Source: Woeseiaceae bacterium
Lineage (GTDB): Bacteria; Pseudomonadota; Gammaproteobacteria; Steroidobacterales; Woeseiaceae
Length of the DNA stretch: 64,000 nt
Reading direction: 5' to 3'
NCBI GenBank assembly: GCA_021773135.1
Contig: JAJFKP010000027.1
Coordinates: 124,001-188,000, forward strand
Shown: one piece after another, positions 18,840-26,192 of the stretch
Numbering within the stretch: the first letter of the stretch is position 1
How the letters are laid out: every line of letters begins with the position of its first letter
The notes under the pieces: model-generated
What the model was told of the DNA's origin: nothing
The model's input: only the letters and a program-made list of their open reading frames with translations
The model's database searches: none
Translations under genes and position numbers: made by a program

Positions 18840-19124
18840 ATGTTGCCTGTTTACCCAAGAAGAATAAAAACCGTGCAAGCAATCGTTTCCAACCTTCAAG
18901 AATTTGTCACAGAAGAACTGCTTTACGCATCCGACATCGATTCTCTCGATGGAGATGAGCCGTTGTTAACGAGTGGCGTTCTGGATTCACTTGGGTCAGC
19001 TCAGTTGATGGTATTTGTAGAGGAAACCTACAAGATTCGTCTTAAGCCAAACGAGTTGACTCTTGAGAATTTTGATACGCTCGATTCACTGGCAAACCTG
19101 GTTGTGAGGCACACAGGCGAATGA
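18840..19124 (+). CDS. Stand-alone acyl/peptidyl carrier protein
   Basis: 94-residue carrier protein. The phosphopantetheine attachment site is Ser50 in 'SGVLDSLGSAQLMVF', followed by the acidic recognition helix typical of these proteins. It would be charged by the ligase at 21258, activated by the Sfp-type transferase at 25479, and would present the bound residue to the flavoenzyme at 20101, as in pyrrole-2-carboxyl-carrier pathways (PltL/RedO-like). Its stop overlaps the next start by 4 bases (ATGA). The start is ambiguous: ATG 18840 has AGAGG very close, while GTG 18873 would give a protein 11 residues shorter. Confidence 0.85.
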   Translation: MLPVYPRRIKTVQAIVSNLQEFVTEELLYASDIDSLDGDEPLLTSGVLDSLGSAQLMVFVEETYKIRLKPNELTLENFDTLDSLANLVVRHTGE

Positions 19125-20065
19125 CGCAGCTCTACTCCAACGGAGTTGCTCTCAACATGGATCCGAGCGCACTGGGTGAGCTCCGTGACTCCAGCGATAT
19201 ATCGGACAACACCGATGCCTTGCGTTGCCGGATGGCCGACGATGGTTACATCTTCCTGCGCAGTTTTCTCGACCAGGAAGTCGTTACCGCTGCGCGTGAG
19301 GAAATTCTTCTGAAGTACGCGATTATTGGTGAAGTCGATACAAATCATTCGCTGGACGATGCGGTTTATTGTGAGCAGAGCGCGCTGCTTGACGTTAATC
19401 TTCGTGCATTTGCAAAAAGTGTCAGAGATGGCAGCTGCTACAAGAAAGTCGTGCTGCATGAGCGGTTGCTTGGACTGCATGAACGATTGCTGGGTGGCAA
19501 GGTGCGCCCGTTCGATTTTCGCTGGCCACGGTTTGCACGGCCGGGCGAGGGCTGCGGCGTGCATTGCGATGGTCCGTATCTGACACGCGGCACGAATCGA
19601 ATTTTTTCCAGCTGGATACCGCTAGGCCGCGTAACCCGAATCGAGGGTGCACTGATGATTCTGGAGAAGGGGCCCAGGCATGCAGACCTGCTAAAGCGCT
19701 ATCTCGAGATGGACGCCGACAGGGACCACCTTGAATGGCTAGGCGATCCGCGAAATACACGGGATCGATTCGAAACGCGCTGGCTCACGACAGACTTCGA
19801 AGCGGGCGACGTGCTTTGTTTTGCGATGAACACAGTGCATGCTGCTCTCGATAACCAATCCCCTACACAACGCTGTAGACTCTCGTCTGACTCCCGTTAC
19901 CAGCTGGCATCAGATCCACTTGATGAACGTTGGAATGGACCGGATCCACCGGCGCACGGTCGTGACAAGGTCTTTTTCCCGGGCCTTGGATCCTGGAACA
20001 ACAAAGATTTTCAGGATGAATGGAAGACGGTTGATGAGCGTGGCCGACTGGTCATCAGCCACTGA
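19121..20065 (+). CDS. PhyH-family Fe(II)/2-oxoglutarate dioxygenase
   Basis: 314-residue phytanoyl-CoA-dioxygenase-like enzyme. The facial triad is His148 and Asp150 in 'GVHCDGPYL' and His240 in 'MNTVHAALDN', with an Arg a short distance downstream for 2-oxoglutarate. Such enzymes hydroxylate free amino acids, carrier-bound residues or finished peptides. It is translationally coupled to the carrier protein, so the substrate may be the carrier-bound starter (for example a prolyl group), but this is inference. It and the JmjC enzyme give the cluster two oxygenases of different fold. The flavoenzyme gene follows after 35 bases. Confidence 0.85.
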   Translation: MTQLYSNGVALNMDPSALGELRDSSDISDNTDALRCRMADDGYIFLRSFLDQEVVTAAREEILLKYAIIGEVDTNHSLDDAVYCEQSALLDVNLRAFAKSVRDGSCYKKVVLHERLLGLHERLLGGKVRPFDFRWPRFARPGEGCGVHCDGPYLTRGTNRIFSSWIPLGRVTRIEGALMILEKGPRHADLLKRYLEMDADRDHLEWLGDPRNTRDRFETRWLTTDFEAGDVLCFAMNTVHAALDNQSPTQRCRLSSDSRYQLASDPLDERWNGPDPPAHGRDKVFFPGLGSWNNKDFQDEWKTVDERGRLVISH

Positions 20066-20100
20066 AACAATCAGGGCACACAATCATTCGAGGTTAGGCA

Positions 20101-21243
20101 ATGGATTTTGGGTGGAATGAAAATGCCCAGGCACGTCGCTCGTCACTCATAGAGTTCGTGCGCAACGAATTGAACGATGACGTTGCAGCGAATGAACCGG
20201 AGTGCAAATTCGCGTCGCGAAACTGGCAGAAATGCGCAAAGTTCGGTGTGCATGGCTACATGGTGCCCGCCGAGTACGGTGGTGCCGGTCTGGACGTACA
20301 GACGAGCGTTTACCTCATGGAAGCACTCGGCTACGCCTGCAGGGACAATGGGCTGACGTTTGCCATTCTGTCGCAAATGCTCAGCATACAGCCGGCGATT
20401 GCCCTGTTCGGGTCTGACACGCTCAAAGAAGATTACCTGACCCGTCTCGCGGCGGGCGCATGCGGTGCTTTCGCGATTTCGGAAGAAAGTTCGGGCTCTG
20501 ATACTTACAGTCTCAAGACGACCGCCAGCCGTGTCAAAGGCGGCTATCGTCTCAATGGCGAGAAGAAATTCATCACGCTTGCGCCGGTCGCCGACATTGC
20601 GGTCGTGTTCGCCACGGTCGATGCGGAACTGGGAGAGTGGGGCGTTACTGGATTCGTGATTGAGCGTGGCCAGGAAGGATTCTCTACAACCGAGACGCGG
20701 CCGAAGATGGGCCTGCGTACAACGCCGATCGGCGACATCGTTCTCGATGACTGTTTCGTGCCCGAGTCGCACCGGCTTGGAGCCGAAGGCACAGGTGTTG
20801 CTATATTCAATAAAGCAATGGAGTCAGAGAGAAGCTATATCCTTGCTGGTCAGATCGGTGCAATGGAGCGCCAACTCGAGGAGACGATTAAGTTTGTACG
20901 CAAGCGCCGGCAGTTCGGCACGCCTATTGCCAAGTTTCAATCGGTAGCAAATCGCGTTGCTGATATGAAGCTGCGACTGGAGACGTCCCGACTGCTGTTG
21001 TACAAGGTGGCATGGCTGGAGAGCCAGGGGACGCCACTGGTGCTCGAGGCCGCGCTGGCAAACCTGCACCTGAGTGAGACTTTCGTCGAATCGAGTCTGG
21101 ATGCGGTTAGAAATCACGGTGCTCGTGGTTACCTTACGGAGTACGAAATCGAGCGTGATTTGCGTGACAGCATTGGTGGACTGACTTACTCCGGGACATC
21201 CGATATCCAGAGAAATATCATTGCGCGCATGCTCGGTTTGTAG
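20101..21243 (+). CDS. Acyl-CoA-dehydrogenase-like flavoenzyme, probable prolyl-carrier oxidase
   Basis: 380-residue FAD enzyme of the acyl-CoA dehydrogenase fold. Seen are 'GAFAISEESSGSDTYSL' in the substrate/FAD region, 'MGLRTTPIGDIVLDDCFVP', the candidate base in 'AMESERSYILAGQIG', and the C-terminal 'LTYSGTSDIQRNIIARMLGL'. Its place between a stand-alone carrier and a stand-alone adenylating ligase is the arrangement of PltE/RedW/AnaB, which oxidise L-prolyl-S-carrier to pyrrole- or pyrroline-carboxylate. No fatty-acid oxidation genes lie nearby. An ordinary acyl-CoA dehydrogenase role cannot be ruled out from sequence alone. A short AGG ribosome site precedes ATG 20101. Confidence 0.85.
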   Translation: MDFGWNENAQARRSSLIEFVRNELNDDVAANEPECKFASRNWQKCAKFGVHGYMVPAEYGGAGLDVQTSVYLMEALGYACRDNGLTFAILSQMLSIQPAIALFGSDTLKEDYLTRLAAGACGAFAISEESSGSDTYSLKTTASRVKGGYRLNGEKKFITLAPVADIAVVFATVDAELGEWGVTGFVIERGQEGFSTTETRPKMGLRTTPIGDIVLDDCFVPESHRLGAEGTGVAIFNKAMESERSYILAGQIGAMERQLEETIKFVRKRRQFGTPIAKFQSVANRVADMKLRLETSRLLLYKVAWLESQGTPLVLEAALANLHLSETFVESSLDAVRNHGARGYLTEYEIERDLRDSIGGLTYSGTSDIQRNIIARMLGL

Positions 21244-21257
21244 TGGTCCCGGCAACA

Positions 21258-22838
21258 ATGCTTTACCTGCTGCATCAGATCATTGACCTTTCGGCAAGCA
21301 CGTATCCCGACAAGAGTGCGTTCTCCTACGACGGAGAAAACCTCAGCTACGATGATCTACGGACGCAGGCAAACGGCCTGGCCATGGCGTTATCCAATCA
21401 TGGCGTCGTGCCTGGAGACCGGGTTGGTCTGCTATTGCCGAAATGCCTGCGTACGCCCGTCGCAGTATTCGGCTGTCTGAAAGCAGGCGCCATTGTTGTG
21501 CCGCTTGATGCACAGTCACCAGCCGAGAGGCTGGCACTCATGATCAGGGATGCCGGTATACGACAAATTATTGTCCTGCCGGAACAGGCGCGCCTGGTCG
21601 AGAAGCTCTGCGCCGCTGGCGGTCTCGATATCCGCTTGATTCTAGGTTTGGACGCATCAACTGCAGAAGATTTATCTGTTATGTCGTGGCCGGAACTACA
21701 GCCTGAGAATCGCGCCCCGGCCATCGCCTTGCAGGAAGACGATCCGGCGTACCTTCTTTACACCTCGGGCTCGACCGGCCAGCCAAAGGGAATCCTCCAC
21801 AGTCACCGCAGCGGTCTGGCCTACGCGAGACTATCTGCAAACCTCTACGATGTAAGCCCCGATGACATACTTGGCAATTTCGCGCCATTGCATTTCGATC
21901 AGTCGACTTTTGATTTCTATACTGGTCCGCTACGTGCAGCGACAACGGTCCTGATCCCGCAGGCATTCGGATTTGCGACGGGAAGCCTCGCCAATCTCAT
22001 CGAGGAAGAGCGGCTGACTATCTGGTATTCGGTGCCCTCGGTGTTGATCCAGTTAATTCTGCGCGACGCGCTCGTTGACAGGGACCTGTCCAGTCTTCGC
22101 TGGGTCCTGTTTGGCGGCGAGCCGTTTCCGCCAAAGCACCTGATCAGGCTCATGGCGCTGATGCCCAATGCTCAATTCAGCAACGTCTATGGTCCAACGG
22201 AAGTCAACCAATGCACCTGCTTCAATATGCGCGGCGATCAGGCGATCGATGAGGCGTTGCCAATAGGTCGCGTCTGGGACAATACCGAGGCCCTCGTCGT
22301 TAATGGTGATGATCACCCTGTGGCATCAGGAGATACGGGTGAGTTACTCATTCGGTCGCCTACGATGATGCTCGGATACTGGGGGCGTCCGGACCTCAAC
22401 GAGCATGCCTTTTACCTGCGCGAGCGCGATGGTGACTTGTCTGATCGCTTCTATCGGACCGGCGACCTCGTTCGCATGCGGGAGGACGGGGAATTCGAGT
22501 TTCTTGGCCGCAAGGACCGCCAGATCAAGTCACGTGGTCACCGCGTGGAACTGGACGAAGTCGAAGCCGTACTTTGCGGGCACGATGACATCGATGAGGC
22601 TGCAACATTCACCGTCGAGGACGACGACCAGGGGCTACTAATCGAAGCAGCCGTCATCCTGAGGCCTGGTGTCGAAGTCTCGAACAGGGACGTAAGCCGC
22701 CACGCCGCAAGGCTTCTGCCTGGCTACGCCGTGCCGCGAAAAATCCTTTTCATGACGGATTTCCCAAGGACCCGCACCGGCAAAGTGGATCGCAAGGCAC
22801 TCGCAGCTGCCTCACAAGAGGGATTCTCCGGAACCTAG
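21258..22838 (+). CDS. Stand-alone amino-acid adenylating ligase (PltF/RedM-like)
   Basis: About 526-residue AMP-forming ligase. Seen are 'YLLYTSGSTGQPKGI', 'NVYGPTEVNQC', 'FYRTGDLVRM' and the C-terminal lysine in 'RTGKVDRKAL'. The stretches 'LHFDQSTFDFYTG' and 'LTIWYSVPSVLIQL' resemble stand-alone prolyl ligases rather than modular A domains. Hand-aligned pocket residues are DQFYLGVQC, matching the PltF/RedM proline code DLLYLALVC at D235, Y278, L299 and C331. Proline or a close relative is therefore plausible but not assured. It probably loads the carrier at 18840. GTG 21243, which shares a base with the preceding stop, is an alternative start. Its 3' end overlaps the convergent HupE gene by 4 bases. 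Confidence 0.85.
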   Translation: MLYLLHQIIDLSASTYPDKSAFSYDGENLSYDDLRTQANGLAMALSNHGVVPGDRVGLLLPKCLRTPVAVFGCLKAGAIVVPLDAQSPAERLALMIRDAGIRQIIVLPEQARLVEKLCAAGGLDIRLILGLDASTAEDLSVMSWPELQPENRAPAIALQEDDPAYLLYTSGSTGQPKGILHSHRSGLAYARLSANLYDVSPDDILGNFAPLHFDQSTFDFYTGPLRAATTVLIPQAFGFATGSLANLIEEERLTIWYSVPSVLIQLILRDALVDRDLSSLRWVLFGGEPFPPKHLIRLMALMPNAQFSNVYGPTEVNQCTCFNMRGDQAIDEALPIGRVWDNTEALVVNGDDHPVASGDTGELLIRSPTMMLGYWGRPDLNEHAFYLRERDGDLSDRFYRTGDLVRMREDGEFEFLGRKDRQIKSRGHRVELDEVEAVLCGHDDIDEAATFTVEDDDQGLLIEAAVILRPGVEVSNRDVSRHAARLLPGYAVPRKILFMTDFPRTRTGKVDRKALAAASQEGFSGT

Positions 22839-23992
22839 AAACTTGTCCAGCCGCTGGGCAGATCGAACGAACGTTGCACCAACCACCAGCAGGCAACAAT
22901 GCCAATTACGGCCGACGCTGGTCGTAACACAACGTTGAGATAGCTGTGCCTGCGCAGCAGGTAAAGTACAGGAAAAATCGCCAGGACAATCACCAGTTGT
23001 CCAATCTCCACGCCAATGTTAAACCCGATTAACGCAAGGACACGCGCCTGGAAATCTACGGTCATGTCTTCCAGGACGGATGCGAATCCGAGCCCATGGA
23101 ATAGGCCGAAGACAAATACGGCCGACCACTTGTACTTGCCAAGCAGCGAATAAAAGTTGTCGATCACAACGACAAGGATGGACAGCGCAATGACTGATTC
23201 AACGAATCGGGAAGGCAGAGTCACCCAGCCTTTCATCGCAAGAGCCAGCGTTATCGAATGCGCAACCGTAAATACCGTAACGACAGCCACTACATTCCAG
23301 ATCGCCTCTTTCAGACCTTCTGTCGGCTGCCAATCCCGACCTTTGCGCACCAGCACAGACGTCAGCAACAGCGTAACGAGGAACAGAATGTGGTCAATGC
23401 CAATCCAGATGTGTTCGATACCCTCGCTGATGAAATTAGCGAGCTGGCGCATGCGATTATTGTTTTTCGTGCTGAGCTGCGCCGTCTCCCGGCCAGGTGC
23501 GTGAATGCTGGATAACTGGGTATGGTTATCTTCAACGCCGGTCCGGTAGTTGTATTCGAAGTGAAACCCACCACGGTGTTCCGGGATTGCGTGCATGATG
23601 GCCGAATAAGTAATCGTCAGTTCGTCCGGGGCAGGCAACGGTGAGTCGAGCACGAAGTGCATAACGAGATACTGCTGAACTTCCTCCATAAAATCGACGT
23701 CGACGAAGGTCAGCGGATAGTCGCCGTCGATATCACCGATAGACAGGTGTGACGCAAAGTATTGCTTGAGGCTCTCTTCCTGTTCGGGCGTTAACCCGTC
23801 TTCTGCAGAAATGCCAAGGCCAGTCGCAATATTGACATGGTTCGTGTCCGCTTCCACGCGGCCCTTCATGCCGTCTTCGTTTACTTGCAGCCAGATATAG
23901 CTGAACTCCGGATTGTGTGCTATCGCTACGTTGGTCCATGCCGTGAGGGATGCGACCAGCACGGTCAGCAATACCGAGTAATACACTTTCAT
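22835..23992 (-). CDS. HupE/UreJ-family membrane protein
   Basis: 385 residues: a signal peptide (cleavage likely after 'TNVAIA'), an extracytoplasmic domain of about 190 residues, then about six or seven membrane segments. The second half carries the family signatures 'IGIDHILFLVTLLL', 'TVAHSITLALA' and 'VFGLFHGLGFASVLE'. Short HupE/UreJ proteins are proposed nickel/cobalt permeases; for this longer two-domain form the metal is unknown. ATG 23992 is chosen because AAGGGA lies 7 bases upstream and the signal peptide starts there. It faces away from the cyclodeaminase-PPTase-receptor operon, so the inner-membrane protein and the TonB receptor could together handle a metal or metal complex. Confidence 0.8.
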   Translation of the reverse strand: MKVYYSVLLTVLVASLTAWTNVAIAHNPEFSYIWLQVNEDGMKGRVEADTNHVNIATGLGISAEDGLTPEQEESLKQYFASHLSIGDIDGDYPLTFVDVDFMEEVQQYLVMHFVLDSPLPAPDELTITYSAIMHAIPEHRGGFHFEYNYRTGVEDNHTQLSSIHAPGRETAQLSTKNNNRMRQLANFISEGIEHIWIGIDHILFLVTLLLTSVLVRKGRDWQPTEGLKEAIWNVVAVVTVFTVAHSITLALAMKGWVTLPSRFVESVIALSILVVVIDNFYSLLGKYKWSAVFVFGLFHGLGFASVLEDMTVDFQARVLALIGFNIGVEIGQLVIVLAIFPVLYLLRRHSYLNVVLRPASAVIGIVACWWLVQRSFDLPSGWTSF

Positions 23993-24352
23993 TTTTATTC
24001 CCTTTTTTCCTGGAGCCCATTTCTTGTTGTTCATTGCAGGTCGCAGATATTCCAGTCCCGGGTGTGATGACGGACTGTTCCGATGACTGTTGCACAAAAA
24101 ATTTGGTAGCAGTCAATTATTTTTACATAACTCGCGTTATAGAACATTGCCGTTTTCCCACGATGATCCCGAGCTTACGGTTGAGGCTGCAAATCTCCAC
24201 TCAATGGTAACTTTGGCCTATCCGGAAACGATTCGACAGGCGTTGTTACAAACTGTTGCAAGTTATGCGCTAGAATCTGCGCTAACCTTTACTGCAGCGC
24301 CGCTCGTACATGCGGACGTTTCAAGAACAGTGTTTGATAAGAAAAACATAAA
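23993..24352. promoter_or_regulatory. Divergent intergenic region, hupE-like / cyclodeaminase
   Basis: This 360-base gap separates the HupE-like gene (minus) from the cyclodeaminase operon (plus) and must hold both promoters. It is AT-rich near 24095-24145 and contains a 5-bp inverted repeat, ATAAC-TCGC-GTTAT at 24127-24140, which could be an operator but is short enough to arise by chance. No Fur, Zur or NikR consensus was found by eye. Confidence 0.4.
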
Positions 24353-25447
24353 ATGAAGACACTTCTTTTCGCGCGTGAGGATATTTCCAGAATAGTGGCT
24401 GCTGTGGGCTTTGACCGGCTTATGGACGACACGATTTGTGGACTTTCTGAAGCATGCAACGGCTTTGATTCCGAGGCGCATTCTATACCGGTTCGTTCCG
24501 GATTCTCCTACAACGATGAAGACAGTAAAGGGCTTGTGGAGTGGATGCCGGTCATTCGCTACGGTGATCGGGTGGTTATCAAGCTCGTTGGCTACCATCC
24601 GGACAATCCGAAAAAGTTTCGACTGCCCACGGTGATCTCCACGATCATGACCTTCGACACGCGCACGGGTCACGCAACAAACATTGTTGATGGGACGTTT
24701 CTCACGTCGCTTCGAACCGGGGCCGCGTCCGCGGTTGCCAGCATGGTCCTGGCGAAACCCGATTCCAGGGTGCTGGGCCTGATTGGCGCAGGCGCGCAAT
24801 CCGTTACCCAGCTGCACGCGATATCGCGACGCTTTGATCTTGGCGAGGTGCTCATATTCGATACAGATGTCAGTGCCTGTACAACGTTTGCGGACCGCGC
24901 AGCTTGTGCTGGCGTGGAGCTGCCCATTGAGGTGCTGCCCATGCAGGAGGTGTTGTCGGCGGCAGACATTTTGTGCACATCGACCTCTATTGACGTTGGC
25001 TGCGGGCCACTGTTCGAAGATCAGGCATTCGTCCCGGGGTTGCACATCAACGCGGTTGGCTCTGACTTCCCTGGCAAAATCGAGCTGCCGCTGGCGTTAC
25101 TCGAGCGCAGCCTGGTTTGCCCCGATTTTAGGGCGCAGGCAATCGCTGAAGGCGAATGTCAGCAACTGGGAGAGAATGACATTGGCCCCGAGTTAACAGA
25201 GCTCGTGAAAGAACACGATAAATACGCAGACTACCGCGACCGCACGACGGTATTCGATTCCACCGGTTGGGCGCTGGAAGATCTCGTGATGGCGGATATC
25301 ATGACGTCCCTTGGGGATGAGATCGGCGTCGGCAGAAGCATAGAGCTCGAGTGCGTCGGCCAGGACCCCAAAAACCCCTACGGATTCATTGCCAGCCAGT
25401 CGAAAGGTCTCGAAACCCTGCTTAGTAATGTGGAGCACTGGGCATGA
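24353..25447 (+). CDS. Ornithine cyclodeaminase
   Basis: 364-residue member of the ornithine cyclodeaminase/mu-crystallin family. Seen are the substrate region 'GLVEWMPV...VVIKLVGYHP', 'FLTSLRTGAASAVAS', the NAD loop 'LGLIGAGAQSVTQLHAI', and 'HINAVGSDFPGKIEL', which contains the aspartate that acts as the catalytic residue in the Pseudomonas putida enzyme. True cyclodeaminases convert L-ornithine to L-proline plus ammonia using bound NAD. In this cluster it would supply proline for the ligase at 21258. The same family includes SbnB of staphyloferrin B synthesis, but the cysteine-synthase-like partner needed for diaminopropionate is absent and the sequence pattern fits cyclodeaminase better. 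Confidence 0.85.
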   Translation: MKTLLFAREDISRIVAAVGFDRLMDDTICGLSEACNGFDSEAHSIPVRSGFSYNDEDSKGLVEWMPVIRYGDRVVIKLVGYHPDNPKKFRLPTVISTIMTFDTRTGHATNIVDGTFLTSLRTGAASAVASMVLAKPDSRVLGLIGAGAQSVTQLHAISRRFDLGEVLIFDTDVSACTTFADRAACAGVELPIEVLPMQEVLSAADILCTSTSIDVGCGPLFEDQAFVPGLHINAVGSDFPGKIELPLALLERSLVCPDFRAQAIAEGECQQLGENDIGPELTELVKEHDKYADYRDRTTVFDSTGWALEDLVMADIMTSLGDEIGVGRSIELECVGQDPKNPYGFIASQSKGLETLLSNVEHWA

Positions 25448-25478
25448 AATACGAGACCGAAACGGTTCGAGACCTTCC

Positions 25479-26192
25479 ATGAGGGAGACCGCTATACATG
25501 TACATGCAGTCAATCTTGATGTGACCCCGCCTGAACTTGGCGCTTGCCGGGAATTCTTAAGCGAGGACGAACAAGTGCGTGCCGGAAGTTTCGCTTACCA
25601 GGAATTGCGCGACAGGTGGACTGTTTCTCGTGCCACGCTGCGTGCCATTCTCGGGCGTTACGTCGAATCTGCGCCGAGTGATCTGCAGTTTGAGCACGCC
25701 GACTTTGGCAAACCGTATCTGGCAGGCGAAAGTTCTCACAACATATTTTTTAACCTGAGCCACTCTGACAACGTCGCTTTAGTTGCGGTAACCGCCACGG
25801 CGCCGGTCGGAATCGATGTTGAGCGCGTGCGGGCCATTCCGGACTGGAATCGTGTCGCGAATCGGTTTTTCTCCAGCAGCGAAAATGCGGCATTGTCTGG
25901 TGTTGACCAGCAACATCGTGAGCGTGCGTTCTACAACTGCTGGACGAGGAAAGAGGCGATTATCAAGGCTACCGGCGAAGGCCTGTCAGCATGCCTCGAC
26001 GCGTTTGACGTCACGCTCGAACCTGGTGAGCCCGCAGCGGTACTGCATGATCGACGCAGCGTAAACAATGGGCAAACATGGCGATTGCAACATCTCGATC
26101 CGGCCGACGAGTTCGTCGGTGCTGTAGCCCTGCAATGTACAGGTGACGTCACCGTTAACTATCACGATTACTGGCAGATGAGTCATGCGTAA
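25479..26192 (+). CDS. Sfp-type 4'-phosphopantetheinyl transferase
   Basis: 237-residue enzyme that transfers phosphopantetheine from CoA to carrier serines. Seen are 'FNLSHSDN' (about residues 91-98), the Mg2+ motif 'GIDVERV' (Asp113, Glu115) and 'WTRKEAIIKATGEGL' (from Trp155). It would activate the five carrier sites of this cluster: four in the synthetase plus the stand-alone protein. The frame is open back to 25389 inside the cyclodeaminase gene; ATG 25479 gives a normal family length. Its stop overlaps the receptor gene by 8 bases, so the two are probably coupled. Confidence 0.9.
   Translation: MRETAIHVHAVNLDVTPPELGACREFLSEDEQVRAGSFAYQELRDRWTVSRATLRAILGRYVESAPSDLQFEHADFGKPYLAGESSHNIFFNLSHSDNVALVAVTATAPVGIDVERVRAIPDWNRVANRFFSSSENAALSGVDQQHRERAFYNCWTRKEAIIKATGEGLSACLDAFDVTLEPGEPAAVLHDRRSVNNGQTWRLQHLDPADEFVGAVALQCTGDVTVNYHDYWQMSHA

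Noticed and set aside
24127-24140. ATAAC-TCGC-GTTAT inverted repeat as a Zur or NikR site
   Set aside because: The arm order is opposite to the Zur consensus, the NikR spacing does not fit, and a 5-bp repeat is expected by chance in a gap this size.
24263-25045. Minus-strand open frame of 260 codons
   Set aside because: Antisense to the ornithine cyclodeaminase gene, low-complexity composition and no family features.
24353-25447. SbnB-like diaminopropionate synthesis enzyme
   Set aside because: The SbnA-type partner is missing, and the 'NAVGSDFPGKIEL' region fits true ornithine cyclodeaminase.
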